NCBI GenBank assembly: GCA_027622905.1
Contig: JAQBVV010000014.1
Location: forward strand, 1-39,264
Direction: 5' to 3'
Length of the DNA: 39,264 nt
From: Acidobacteriota bacterium
Lineage (GTDB): Bacteria; Acidobacteriota; Vicinamibacteria; Vicinamibacterales; UBA2999
Program-made: the position numbers and the translations under genes
Part shown: in pieces, positions 8,587 to 16,391 of the stretch
Layout of the letters: the number at the start of each line of letters is the position of its first letter
How positions within the stretch are numbered: position 1 is the stretch's first letter
The notes under the pieces: generated by a model
The model's database searches: none
Told to the model about the DNA's origin: nothing
The model's input: the letters and a program-made list of their open reading frames with translations, nothing else

Positions 8587-9180
8587 CTAGAGCAGATAGA
8601 GCACCACGAACAGCACCAGCCAGACGGCGTCAACAAAATGCCAGTATATCGCCGCCACTTCCACTCGCTGGGTGAAGCGCCTGGGGTCCGATCTCCACAT
8701 CCTCGCGCCCGGTCCCAGCAGGAAGGCGTTGACGAGCATGCCGCCAGCCAGGTGCAGCACGTGGACGCCGGTGAGGACGAAGTAGAGACCGAGGAAGTTG
8801 TCCGTGGCCGGTCCCAGTCCATGCGCGAACTTGTCGCTGTACTCGAACGTCTTGATGGCAAGGAACACGGCTCCAAGCACCAGCGTCACGCCCATGCGCA
8901 CACGGTACTGGCGCATGTTCCCCGCCGTGAGTGCCGTCCAGGCGCGCAACATCGTCACCGACGATGCGATCAGGATGACGGTATTCACCGTGGCCAGCGG
9001 CACGCTGAGCACGGCCGATTGATCCGGCCAGGTCAGGGCACCCGATCGCAGTAACACGTAGGCCGAGAGGAGCGATCCGAACAGCATCACCTCGGATGCC
9101 AGGAAGAGCCACATGCCCAGCTTCGGGTTCGTCACCCCCGTGTCGGGCCTCACGTCGGTGGTGTAGGGAATCGCCGTCAT
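8587..9180 (-). CDS. coxC: Cytochrome c oxidase subunit III
   Basis: Integral membrane subunit that stabilises the catalytic core of the heme-copper oxidase. At 197 residues it has five predicted helices, the short form typical of bacterial oxidases. Family signatures are NPKLGMWLFLASEVMLFGSL near the N-terminus, the KTFEY segment with its conserved acid residue in the middle, GVHVLHLAGG, and the closing VEVAAIYWHFVDAVWLVLF. Its ATG overlaps the subunit I stop (ATGA), showing translational coupling. Confidence 0.95.
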   Translation of the reverse strand: MTAIPYTTDVRPDTGVTNPKLGMWLFLASEVMLFGSLLSAYVLLRSGALTWPDQSAVLSVPLATVNTVILIASSVTMLRAWTALTAGNMRQYRVRMGVTLVLGAVFLAIKTFEYSDKFAHGLGPATDNFLGLYFVLTGVHVLHLAGGMLVNAFLLGPGARMWRSDPRRFTQRVEVAAIYWHFVDAVWLVLFVVLYLL

Positions 9181-10859
9181 GACGGTTCCGCCGGCTGATC
9201 CTGTGGGACGAAATCAGCTGCCGCGCCGGGCAGGCTGTAGACGTACGGATCGCGATACGCGCGCACCGACGACTCGGTGGACCACTCCAGCGTCGTGGCC
9301 TGCCACGGATTCGCGCCGACGACGCGTCCGCCTCGGAGGCTCATGAAGAGGTTGACCATGAAAAAGAGCTGAAAGAAGGCGAGACCGAACGCGGCCATCG
9401 ACATGGTCACGTTGAGCGACAGCACGCTCTGCGCGTGCGCGTACTGCTCGCCGCCATCCCAGAGGCGTCGGTTCACGCCGGCCAGCCCCTGGACGAACAT
9501 CGGCATGAAGATCAGGTTCATGCACACCAGTGATCCGACGAAATGCACTCTGCCCAGCAGGTCATTCATCATTCGTCCGGTTGCAAGGGGGAACCAGTAG
9601 TAGATGCCCGCAAAGAGCGCAAAGAGAGTGCCTGGCGCCACCAGGTAGTGAAAATGGCCGACGACGTAGGTGGTGTCGTGCAGCGGGACGTCAGTGGTGG
9701 CAAGGCCGAGCGGCAAGCCGGTCAGTCCGCCGATACCGAACATCGGCAGGAAGCCCAGCGCAAAGAGCATCGGCGTGGTGAAGCGAATCGACCCGCCGTA
9801 GAGCGACAGCATCAGCGCACTCAGGATGATCACCGACGGAATGGAAATGATCATCGTCGTGGCCTGAAAGAACGCGCTGATCGTCGTGCCCATGCCGGTC
9901 AGGAACATGTGGTGCGCCCAGACAATGAACGACAGAAACCCCAGGACGAACACCGAGTACACCATCGAGCGGTAGCCCCAGAGCGGCTTCCGCGTGTTGT
10001 TGGCGATCACCTCGGCGACGATGCCGAGAGCGGGCAGGATCAGCACGTAGACTTCCGGATGTGCCAGGAACCAGAACAGGTGCTGCCAGAGCAGTGCGCT
10101 GCCGCCCCCAGCCACGTTGAGCGCCTGGCCACTGACGGCCAGGCCGCTCGGCAGAAAGAAGCTGGTGCCGACGAGCCGGTCCATGCCCTGGAGGATCGCC
10201 GCAGCCTGCAGCGCGGGAAACGCGAGCAGCAGCAGGAACGACGTGATGAATTGCGCCCAGACAAAGAAGGGGAGGCGGAACCACGTCAATCCAGGGGCCC
10301 GAAGCTGGACGATGGTTGTGATGACGTTAATCGCGCCGAGCAGCGACGACACGATGATGAGGCCCATGCCGACGAGCCACAGCGTCTGGCCGTGGCCGGG
10401 CGCCAGATCAGAGAGCGGCGCATACGAGGTCCATCCGTTGTTCGCCGCGCCTCCGGTCACGAAGAAGCTGGCGAGCATGACCAGGCCCCCGGCCAGGTAG
10501 AACCAGTAGCTGCCGAGGTTGAGGCGCGGAAACGCCATGTCGTGCGCGCCGACCTGCAGCGGCACCAGGTAGTTACCGAAGGCACCCACCGCCAGCGGGA
10601 CCACGCCGAGGAAAACCATGATGGTGCCGTGCATGGCGCCGAGCTGGTTGTAGAACTCGGGCAGCACGATGCCGCCTGGTGCGTTGGCGACGCCAAACAG
10701 GCCGCCGACCAGCGGCACAGGCTCGCCCGGATACGCCAGCTGCCATCGCATGACGAGGACCAGCGCGAACCCGATCAGCAGGAAGCAGAGACTGGTCCCC
10801 GCGTAGAGCAGCCCGATGACCTTGTGATCGGTGGAGACGAGGTATTTGAAGAACCGCAT
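9177..10859 (-). CDS. coxA: Cytochrome c oxidase subunit I (aa3-type, A family)
   Basis: Catalytic subunit holding the low-spin heme and the heme-CuB site that reduces oxygen. Visible landmarks are STDHKVIGLLY at the N-terminus, MHGTIMVFLGVVPLAVGAFGNYLVPLQVGA (low-spin heme helix), FWFLAHPEVYVL near residue 267 with the D-channel Glu and the Tyr of the His-Tyr cross-link, WAHHMF with two CuB histidines, and VVGHFHYLVAPG with the heme histidines. The E-in-HPEVY pattern places it in the A1 type. I prefer ATG 10859 (560 aa, MRFFKYLVSTDHK); TTG 10880 and GTG 10874 are alternatives. A TATGCT box on the minus strand (10885-10880) would put the transcript start just upstream of that ATG. First gene of the operon, divergent from the methyltransferase-like gene. 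Confidence 0.95.
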   Translation of the reverse strand: MRFFKYLVSTDHKVIGLLYAGTSLCFLLIGFALVLVMRWQLAYPGEPVPLVGGLFGVANAPGGIVLPEFYNQLGAMHGTIMVFLGVVPLAVGAFGNYLVPLQVGAHDMAFPRLNLGSYWFYLAGGLVMLASFFVTGGAANNGWTSYAPLSDLAPGHGQTLWLVGMGLIIVSSLLGAINVITTIVQLRAPGLTWFRLPFFVWAQFITSFLLLLAFPALQAAAILQGMDRLVGTSFFLPSGLAVSGQALNVAGGGSALLWQHLFWFLAHPEVYVLILPALGIVAEVIANNTRKPLWGYRSMVYSVFVLGFLSFIVWAHHMFLTGMGTTISAFFQATTMIISIPSVIILSALMLSLYGGSIRFTTPMLFALGFLPMFGIGGLTGLPLGLATTDVPLHDTTYVVGHFHYLVAPGTLFALFAGIYYWFPLATGRMMNDLLGRVHFVGSLVCMNLIFMPMFVQGLAGVNRRLWDGGEQYAHAQSVLSLNVTMSMAAFGLAFFQLFFMVNLFMSLRGGRVVGANPWQATTLEWSTESSVRAYRDPYVYSLPGAAADFVPQDQPAEPS

Positions 10860-10910
10860 CGGCGCGCGCAGCACACCCAAGCATAACGTGATGCCACAGG
10901 GGATGCGTCT

Positions 10911-10940
10911 GCGGCCGGATTCGATAGAATGCAGGTCATG
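10911..10940 (+). promoter_or_regulatory. Promoter/start module, copy 1 (ATTC-N-ATAGAAT)
   Basis: This 30-bp block matches 12591-12620 at 25 of 30 positions, including ATTC-N-ATAGAAT, a TAGAAT box at 10925-10930 and an ATG eight bases after its end. It resembles a -10 element. It would drive rightward transcription towards the methyltransferase-like gene and lies in the divergent region facing the oxidase operon. No good -35 hexamer is seen. Confidence 0.45.
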
Positions 10941-11080
10941 TCCCCTGGAAGATCTGTGCTTTCGCCGCGTGATACATGGCCCTGTAGCCTGCGGTCGCCT
11001 GAGGCGCGGGGATGCCCCGTGAGACCCACGATAGCGACTGTGCCCGACTTGATCGGTGTGGCGAAGGTCGGTGGCCGGGA

Positions 11081-12529
11081 GTGCTGAGCCCGAAGCGTGC
11101 CATCCTTCGCCTCGCGCGGCGGGCCGTTGCCGCGCTGACGGTAGACATGGTCGAGCAACTGCGGTCCGATCACAGGAAGCTTCGAGAGGTCCAGCTGGAA
11201 ACGAGCCTGCTGACCCGGCGCATCGATTCCGCCCTAGCCAGCGCAGGTGGTCCTGCGCAAGCCGGTCGGCGCGCGACGCTCAAGGTAGGCCCTCGTGTGC
11301 CTTTGACCGTCGAGGATGACGAGAGTCCTCCGCCAGTCCCTGCGCCTGCCGCAGACGACCACCATATCCTCGAACTCGACGCGTGCCCCGTCTGTCGAGG
11401 GAACCACTCGACGCAGGTTTGTGAGTACAACAAGTTTCTTCTCCTCGAGCACGCGCCCGACGCTGAAGCGAGCGTATACAACTACGCCATGTGCCATGCC
11501 TGCGGGGTTGTATTTGCAAGACGTCGACCGACGGGGCCCCGGTACACCAGGCTCGTCGAGCGTTTCGACGAGACGATCGGACGTACCGGGCGTCCAGGCT
11601 CAGGGAAGAGGGGGCCAGACGGGGCCATGCTGAATCCGACGAAACTGACGCCAGAGGAACGTTCCGACCTGAGTGGGCGTGTCGCGCGTGGTGTGTTCGT
11701 GTCAGAGCATGCGAGGGTCGACGGGGTCGACCATCTTCCGGCGCTCCTGCGAGACCGGCTGTCGAACAGCCAGCACGTCGAGATACTCTGCTCGCTGCTG
11801 CACTTCGAGGCGCCGCGGGTCCTCGAACTTCGACCTCGCTGCGGGTCTATAGGTGCCATGCTCAAGCGGGTGTGGAATGCCGAGGTGTACGGGTTACCCC
11901 TTTTCGAGAGCCAGCAGGTGATCAACCGCGAGGCGTACGGCCACACGGTCGATCACCTGCTCGACTACGATCGTTTTTCAATTCCGTATCCGGGGGCCTT
12001 CGACTTGGTGGTCGCGAATCACATGATCACGCACGCTGTGCGGCCTCGCGATTTTCTGGATTCGGTCCGTGAGCGGCTTGCGCCGGGCGGCCATCTTTAC
12101 CTGTACAACGAGCCGGACGACGCCGAATTCTTGGAACAAGGCCAGTCGATGATCAATACCCTGAATCCGTTCCATCTCCAGGCGTTTGATCGGGATTCAT
12201 TGCTTCGCGGGTTGGAAGCCGCGGGGTTCGAGGCGGTCTTTGTAACCCACGAACGTGGCAATTTGGTCGTGGTCGCGAAACCTGCGGCGCGGGACAAGGT
12301 CTTCACGCCGATGTCCGACAAGCAGCGCGATGAGCGGCTCGCCAGGTACGAACAGGCCCGCGATCTAGCGATCCTGCTGGTGCCACCACGGGTTCGAGTC
12401 CGTTTCGCGGGCGAGTGGGAGCAGGTCGTCGAGCGCGCGCTGCTGGCGGGCCATGCGGAGATAACGGCTGGCGGGAAGCTGCGGCCGATGAAGGAAGTTG
12501 AGCCTGTGCCGGAGGACCAGCACGCGTAG
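11081..12529 (+). CDS. Zinc-ribbon plus class I methyltransferase-like protein
   Basis: About 482 residues. A basic, amphipathic N-terminus (about 1-60) is followed by a Pro-rich linker and a four-cysteine putative zinc-binding segment (CPVC and, 40 residues on, CHAC). From about residue 245 there is a Rossmann methyltransferase-like domain: VLELRPRCGSIGAML at the motif I position, PGAFDLVVANHMITHAVRPRDFL at motifs II/III, and LAPGGHLYLYNEPDDAEFL after it. Motif I lacks the usual glycine-rich GxGxG, so SAM binding is plausible but unproven. The start is uncertain: GTG 11081 gives a family-like basic N-terminus behind a CGGGA, ATG 11147 is an alternative, and the frame is open from ATG 11012. 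The neighbours do not suggest a substrate. I am confident it is a real gene and less confident of catalysis. Confidence 0.8.
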   Translation: MLSPKRAILRLARRAVAALTVDMVEQLRSDHRKLREVQLETSLLTRRIDSALASAGGPAQAGRRATLKVGPRVPLTVEDDESPPPVPAPAADDHHILELDACPVCRGNHSTQVCEYNKFLLLEHAPDAEASVYNYAMCHACGVVFARRRPTGPRYTRLVERFDETIGRTGRPGSGKRGPDGAMLNPTKLTPEERSDLSGRVARGVFVSEHARVDGVDHLPALLRDRLSNSQHVEILCSLLHFEAPRVLELRPRCGSIGAMLKRVWNAEVYGLPLFESQQVINREAYGHTVDHLLDYDRFSIPYPGAFDLVVANHMITHAVRPRDFLDSVRERLAPGGHLYLYNEPDDAEFLEQGQSMINTLNPFHLQAFDRDSLLRGLEAAGFEAVFVTHERGNLVVVAKPAARDKVFTPMSDKQRDERLARYEQARDLAILLVPPRVRVRFAGEWEQVVERALLAGHAEITAGGKLRPMKEVEPVPEDQHA

Positions 12530-12590
12530 CGACCCGGTGTCTGGGCAGTCGCGACCGTCACCCATGCAGGGCTTCTTGGCGTCGGCGAGC

Positions 12591-12620
12591 GCAGCCGGAT
12601 TCTATAGAATGCCCCTCATG
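12591..12620 (+). promoter_or_regulatory. Promoter/start module, copy 2 (perfect palindrome ATTCTATAGAAT)
   Basis: Contains the 12-bp perfect palindrome ATTCTATAGAAT at 12599-12610 and the -10-like TAGAAT at 12605-12610. ATG 12618, the likely start of the M61 peptidase, follows at the distance expected for a transcript beginning on or next to the start codon. It shares 25 of 30 bases with 10911-10940. No Shine-Dalgarno is present, which fits leaderless or near-leaderless expression. Confidence 0.5.
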
Positions 12621-14459
12621 GTTGCCAGAATCCTCGCCCTCCTGCTGGTTGTTTTCGTGATGCAGAGTCCACTGTCCGCTTCCGCACAGACCGCGTCCGA
12701 CTCTGAGGACGCGCCCATTCGCTATACCGTCAGTTTTCCCGAACCCCAGACGCACTACGTCGAGGTCAGCGCCGAGGTGCCGACCGGTGGTCGGCCCGAG
12801 GTGGAGCTGATGATGGCAGCCTGGACGCCGGGTTCCTACCTCATCCGCGAGTACGCGCGCCACGTGGAAGCGGTGACGGCGAGCGGCGCCGATGGCCGTG
12901 CGCTGGAGGTCGCCAAGTCCGACAAGAACCGCTGGAGGGTTGTCACCGGTGGTGCGTCGTCGGTCGAGGTGCGCTACCGCGTCTACGCGCGCGAGATGAG
13001 CGTGCGCACCAACTGGGTCGAAGCCGACTTCGCGATGCTGAACGGCGCGCCGACGTTCATGACGCTCGTGGACGGGCTGGCGCGCCCGCATGAAGTGGTG
13101 ATCCAACCGGCGCCGGCGTGGCAAGTCTCAGTGACGGGCCTGGCAGAGATCCCGGGTGGGAGTCATCGGTATCGGGCGCCTGATTTCGACACGCTGGTCG
13201 ATTCGCCGATCGTGATCGGTAATCCGGCCGTCTACCAGTTCACCGTCGACGGCAAGCCGCATTTCCTGGTCAACGTCGGAGAGGACGGCGTATTCGACGG
13301 CGCCCGCGCGGCCAGGGATCTTGCGACCGTTGTCCGTGAGCATCGCCGGATGTGGGGCACCTTGCCGTACGACAAGTACGTGTTCCTCAACATGCTCACG
13401 CTGGTGGGCAATGGTGGCGGCGGGTTGGAGCACAAGAACTCCACGATGCTCATGTCCAGTCGCTGGGCCACGGGCACCAGAAGGAGCTATCAGTCGTGGC
13501 TTGGTCTGGCGAGTCACGAGTACTTTCATACCTGGAATATCAAGCGCCTGCGTCCGGTGGAACTCGGGCCGTTCAACTACGAGGACGAAGTCCACACGCG
13601 CAGCCTCTGGATTGTCGAGGGGCTCACGGACTACTACGGCGAACTGGCGCTGCATCGCGCCGGTCTCTCGACGCGCGAGGAATTACTCGATGCGCTGTCG
13701 AACCGCGTCCAGGGAGTGCAAACGACGCCGGGGCGGCTCGTGCAGTCTGTGGAGGAGGCGTCCTTCGACGCGTGGATCAAGTACTACCGGCCCGATGAGA
13801 ACAGCGCCAACGTATCGGTGAGTTACTACACCAAGGGCGCGGTGCTCGGGTTCCTCCTCGATGCCAGCGTTCGTGCCGCGACGGGGGGCGCGAAGAGTCT
13901 TGATGACGTGATGCGCGTGGCGTTCGAGCGGTTCTCCGGTGATCGCGGGTTCGCGCCGGACGAGTTCCGCGCTGTCGTGGAGGAGGTGAGTGGCCGGAGC
14001 CTGGGGTCATTCTGGGAGGGTGCCGTCGAGGGCACCGCGGAACTCGAGTATGACGAGATGCTTGCGGCGCTCGGGTTGCGGTTCAGGCCCGTGGCCGGGC
14101 CGAGCGCCGACCAGCCACAAGCCGCGTGGCTTGGCATGTCGACGCGCAACGTGGACGGCCGGTTGGTCGTGACCGAGGTGCGCCGCGGGACGCCGGCGTT
14201 CGCGGCTGGCCTCAATGTCGATGACGAGATCCTGGCGATGAACGGCTTTCGGGTGCGCGCCGATCAGCTGGCGGCCCGGCTTGGACAGTATCAGGCCGGC
14301 GACGCCGTGGCGCTGCTCGTGGCGCGGCGCGACGAGCTGCGGACGCTGGAGGCGGTGTTCGGCGCCGAACCACCCGGACAGTGGCGGCTAGAAGTCGATC
14401 CGGCGGCGACGGACGCCCAGCAACAGCAGCGAAACCTGTGGCTCCAGCCAGGGTCATGA
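12618..14459 (+). CDS. Secreted M61-family peptidase with C-terminal PDZ domain
   Basis: Zinc metallopeptidase of the M61 (glycyl aminopeptidase-like) family, about 613 residues. A signal peptide (MVARILALLLVVFVMQSPLSASAQ) sends it to the periplasm. An N-terminal beta domain carries AAWTPGSYLIREYARHVE, the family hallmark. The catalytic HEYFH lies at 300-304 with the third zinc ligand Glu334 in IVEGLTDYY. A PDZ domain (about 510-590, AAWLGMSTRNVDGRLVVTEVRRG) probably recognises substrate C-termini. ATG 12618 is preferred; an in-frame ATG at 12609 overlaps the promoter-like box and would add only MPL. The stop overlaps the start of a 33-aa ORF (ATGA). Peptide-degradation role is inferred from the family. 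Confidence 0.93.
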   Translation: MVARILALLLVVFVMQSPLSASAQTASDSEDAPIRYTVSFPEPQTHYVEVSAEVPTGGRPEVELMMAAWTPGSYLIREYARHVEAVTASGADGRALEVAKSDKNRWRVVTGGASSVEVRYRVYAREMSVRTNWVEADFAMLNGAPTFMTLVDGLARPHEVVIQPAPAWQVSVTGLAEIPGGSHRYRAPDFDTLVDSPIVIGNPAVYQFTVDGKPHFLVNVGEDGVFDGARAARDLATVVREHRRMWGTLPYDKYVFLNMLTLVGNGGGGLEHKNSTMLMSSRWATGTRRSYQSWLGLASHEYFHTWNIKRLRPVELGPFNYEDEVHTRSLWIVEGLTDYYGELALHRAGLSTREELLDALSNRVQGVQTTPGRLVQSVEEASFDAWIKYYRPDENSANVSVSYYTKGAVLGFLLDASVRAATGGAKSLDDVMRVAFERFSGDRGFAPDEFRAVVEEVSGRSLGSFWEGAVEGTAELEYDEMLAALGLRFRPVAGPSADQPQAAWLGMSTRNVDGRLVVTEVRRGTPAFAAGLNVDDEILAMNGFRVRADQLAARLGQYQAGDAVALLVARRDELRTLEAVFGAEPPGQWRLEVDPAATDAQQQQRNLWLQPGS

Positions 14460-14557
14460 CGCCCGAGGCCGACGCCCCCCAGCACTACGGACGCGTGCTG
14501 ATCGTCTGGGTCGTCGTGCTCGTCGCGCTCTACGCCTTCCAGGAATACTTTTCGTAG
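14456..14557 (+). CDS. 33-aa single-span membrane peptide upstream of the symporter
   Basis: A very short ORF whose ATG overlaps the peptidase stop by four bases (ATGA). The product has a short acidic N-terminus (MTPEADAPQHYGR), one hydrophobic helix (VLIVWVVVLVALYAF) and a QEYFS end. Overlap with the upstream gene, a clean helix, high third-position GC and position 35 bp before the symporter support a real small gene. It could be a small accessory subunit of the symporter, but that is inference; I do not recognise a named family. Confidence 0.6.
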   Translation: MTPEADAPQHYGRVLIVWVVVLVALYAFQEYFS

Positions 14558-14592
14558 TGCAGCGGCCGGCCCTTTCCTGGGGACTGCGCTAG

Positions 14593-16293
14593 ATGCACCC
14601 GATCGACTGGACGATCATCGCGGTCTATCTGACCTGGATCGTCTGGGACGGTCTGCGCCTCACGAAGCGAAGCCACGAACTCGAAGGGTACTTTCTCGCC
14701 AGTCGGAGCCTGCCGTGGTGGGCCGTCGGTCTGTCGATCATGGCAACGCAGTTGAGCGCGATCACGATGATCGGCACCACCGGCCAGGGTTACGCCGACG
14801 GCATGCGGTTCCTGCAGTTCTACTACGCGTTGCCGCTGGCGATGATCGTGTTGTCGGTGACGCTCGTGCCGTTCTTTCGCAACGCGAGGGTCTATACCGC
14901 GTACGAGTTTCTTGAGCAGCGGTTTGATGCCAAGACCAGGGCCTTCACGAGTCTGTTGTTCCTGTTCTCACGAAGCATGTCGCTCGGCGTGGTGATCTCG
15001 GCGCCGGCGGTCGTGCTGGCGGTCGTGCTGGACATCAGCGTCACCAACACGGCACTGCTGATTGCGCTGCCGACGGCTGTCTACACGATGTTTGGTGGTA
15101 TGCAGGCGGTGACGTGGACAGACGTCAAGCAGGTCGTATTGATCGTCTTCGGCTTGCTCGCCGCCGTCGCGGTCCTCGTGACGGGATTTTCCGACGAGGT
15201 GAGCATTCCTCAGGCGCTGCGCATTGCCGGCGCGACAGGGCGACTCGAGACATTCAACTTCTCGTTCGACCTGACGAACCAGTACACGTTCTGGTCCGGG
15301 ACGATTGCGGCATTCTTCCTGTTCTGCTCGTACTTCGGTACCGATCAGAGTCAGGTCCAGCGGTATCTGGGTGCGAAATCGGTTGCCGCGGCCCGGTCGT
15401 CGCTGATGATGAGCGCATACTGGAAGATTCCCCTGCAGGCGCTCGTCCTGCTCGTCGGCGTGTTCATGTTCGTGTTCTACCTGTTCACGCCGGCGCCGAT
15501 GCTGTTCAACCCGGTTCACGATCGCGAGTTGCGTGAGGGGCCGCGGGCAGGGGACTACGCGGCACTCGAGAGCCGCTTCGCCGAGGCAAGCGACGCGAGG
15601 CGGGCGGCGGGGTTGGCGCTGGCCGAGGCTGATGCCGATGTCACCAGACGTGCCACGGCGGAGCAGGCGTTTCTGGCGCGCGAAGCCGACGTGCGTGGGG
15701 TGCGGGACGAGGCGGTGTCGCTGGTGCGGGAGGCGACTGGCGACGAGTCGTACAACGACGTGAACTACGTGTTCCCGACGTTCATCCTGACGCAGATGCC
15801 GGTCGGACTGATTGGCTTGTTGATCGCGGCAATTTTCGCCGCCGCGATGTCCACGATCTCCTCTGAGATGACATCGTTGTCGACGGCCACCGTGATCGAC
15901 TTCTACCGCCGCTTCGCCCAGGGGCACGCGACCGACCGCCACTATCTATGGGTGTCGCGGCTGGCGACCGGATTCTGGGGGCTCTTCGCCAGCGGCGTGG
16001 CGATCTGGGCGGCCGAACTCGGGTCGCTCATCGAAGTGGTCAACCGCTTCGGATCGTTCTTTTATGGGTCGATCCTCGGCGTGTTCATCCTGGCGGTCGG
16101 CTTCCGGCGGGCCACGTCCAACGGTGCTTTCGTCGGGTTGCTGGCTGGGATGGGCGCGGTGGCCTGGGCGGCCAACTTCACGGACGTGGCGTTTCTCTGG
16201 CACAACGTGATCGGCGCGGCGGTCGTCGTCGTTGTCGGGTTGGTCGTCAGCGCGGTCGAAGGCCCCAGACCTGAGGCACCCGGCGCGATATAA
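14593..16293 (+). CDS. Sodium:solute symporter (SSS/SLC5 family)
   Basis: Inner-membrane Na+-coupled symporter, 566 residues with about 13 helices. Signatures are [29 protein letters not shown] near the N-terminus, the [12 protein letters not shown] segment, [16 protein letters not shown], and the sodium-site helix [26 protein letters not shown] with the MST/SS pattern. Between about residues 308 and 388 there is an inserted soluble stretch of about 80 residues, rich in Ala, Glu and Arg and probably helical, located between two membrane spans. The substrate cannot be assigned; sugars, carboxylates and amino acids are all possible in this family. It probably belongs to one transcript with the M61 peptidase and the 33-aa peptide, which would fit uptake of peptidase-linked products. 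The stop codon lies inside the TATAAT of the next promoter. Confidence 0.92.
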   Translation: MHPIDWTIIAVYLTWIVWDGLRLTKRSHELEGYFLASRSLPWWAVGLSIMATQLSAITMIGTTGQGYADGMRFLQFYYALPLAMIVLSVTLVPFFRNARVYTAYEFLEQRFDAKTRAFTSLLFLFSRSMSLGVVISAPAVVLAVVLDISVTNTALLIALPTAVYTMFGGMQAVTWTDVKQVVLIVFGLLAAVAVLVTGFSDEVSIPQALRIAGATGRLETFNFSFDLTNQYTFWSGTIAAFFLFCSYFGTDQSQVQRYLGAKSVAAARSSLMMSAYWKIPLQALVLLVGVFMFVFYLFTPAPMLFNPVHDRELREGPRAGDYAALESRFAEASDARRAAGLALAEADADVTRRATAEQAFLAREADVRGVRDEAVSLVREATGDESYNDVNYVFPTFILTQMPVGLIGLLIAAIFAAAMSTISSEMTSLSTATVIDFYRRFAQGHATDRHYLWVSRLATGFWGLFASGVAIWAAELGSLIEVVNRFGSFFYGSILGVFILAVGFRRATSNGAFVGLLAGMGAVAWAANFTDVAFLWHNVIGAAVVVVVGLVVSAVEGPRPEAPGAI

Positions 16294-16294
16294 T
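16289..16294 (+). promoter_or_regulatory. Putative -10 box (TATAAT) for icd
   Basis: Perfect TATAAT overlapping the symporter stop codon, about 97 bp upstream of the icd ATG. No convincing -35 hexamer lies 16-18 bp upstream. It predicts a long structured 5' leader for icd. Confidence 0.4.
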
Positions 16295-16319
16295 CCCCCG
16301 TTCGACGTACACCCACACG

Positions 16320-16362
16320 CGCAGTAGCTGCGGGGGTGGCGCAACGGGTCCGGTACGGGTCC
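16320..16362 (+). other. icd leader: small stem-loop and CGGGTCC direct repeat
   Basis: CGCAG-TAG-CTGCG (16320-16332) can fold into a 5-bp stem, within a larger CCCCCG/CGGGGG pairing that begins near 16295. ACGGGTCC is repeated at 16344-16351 and 16355-16362, one helical turn apart. Both lie between the TATAAT and the ribosome-binding site (AGGAGA, 16375-16380). They may be an RNA structure or an operator; no known riboswitch class is recognised. Confidence 0.3.
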
Positions 16363-16391
16363 ACAGGCCGATTCAGGAGACGAGAGGCACG

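Noticed and set aside
9543-10886. A 447-codon plus-strand frame opposite oxidase subunit I
   Set aside because: Composition (Gln/Arg/Glu/His-rich, no hydrophobic core) is that of an antisense shadow; subunit I is unmistakable on the other strand.
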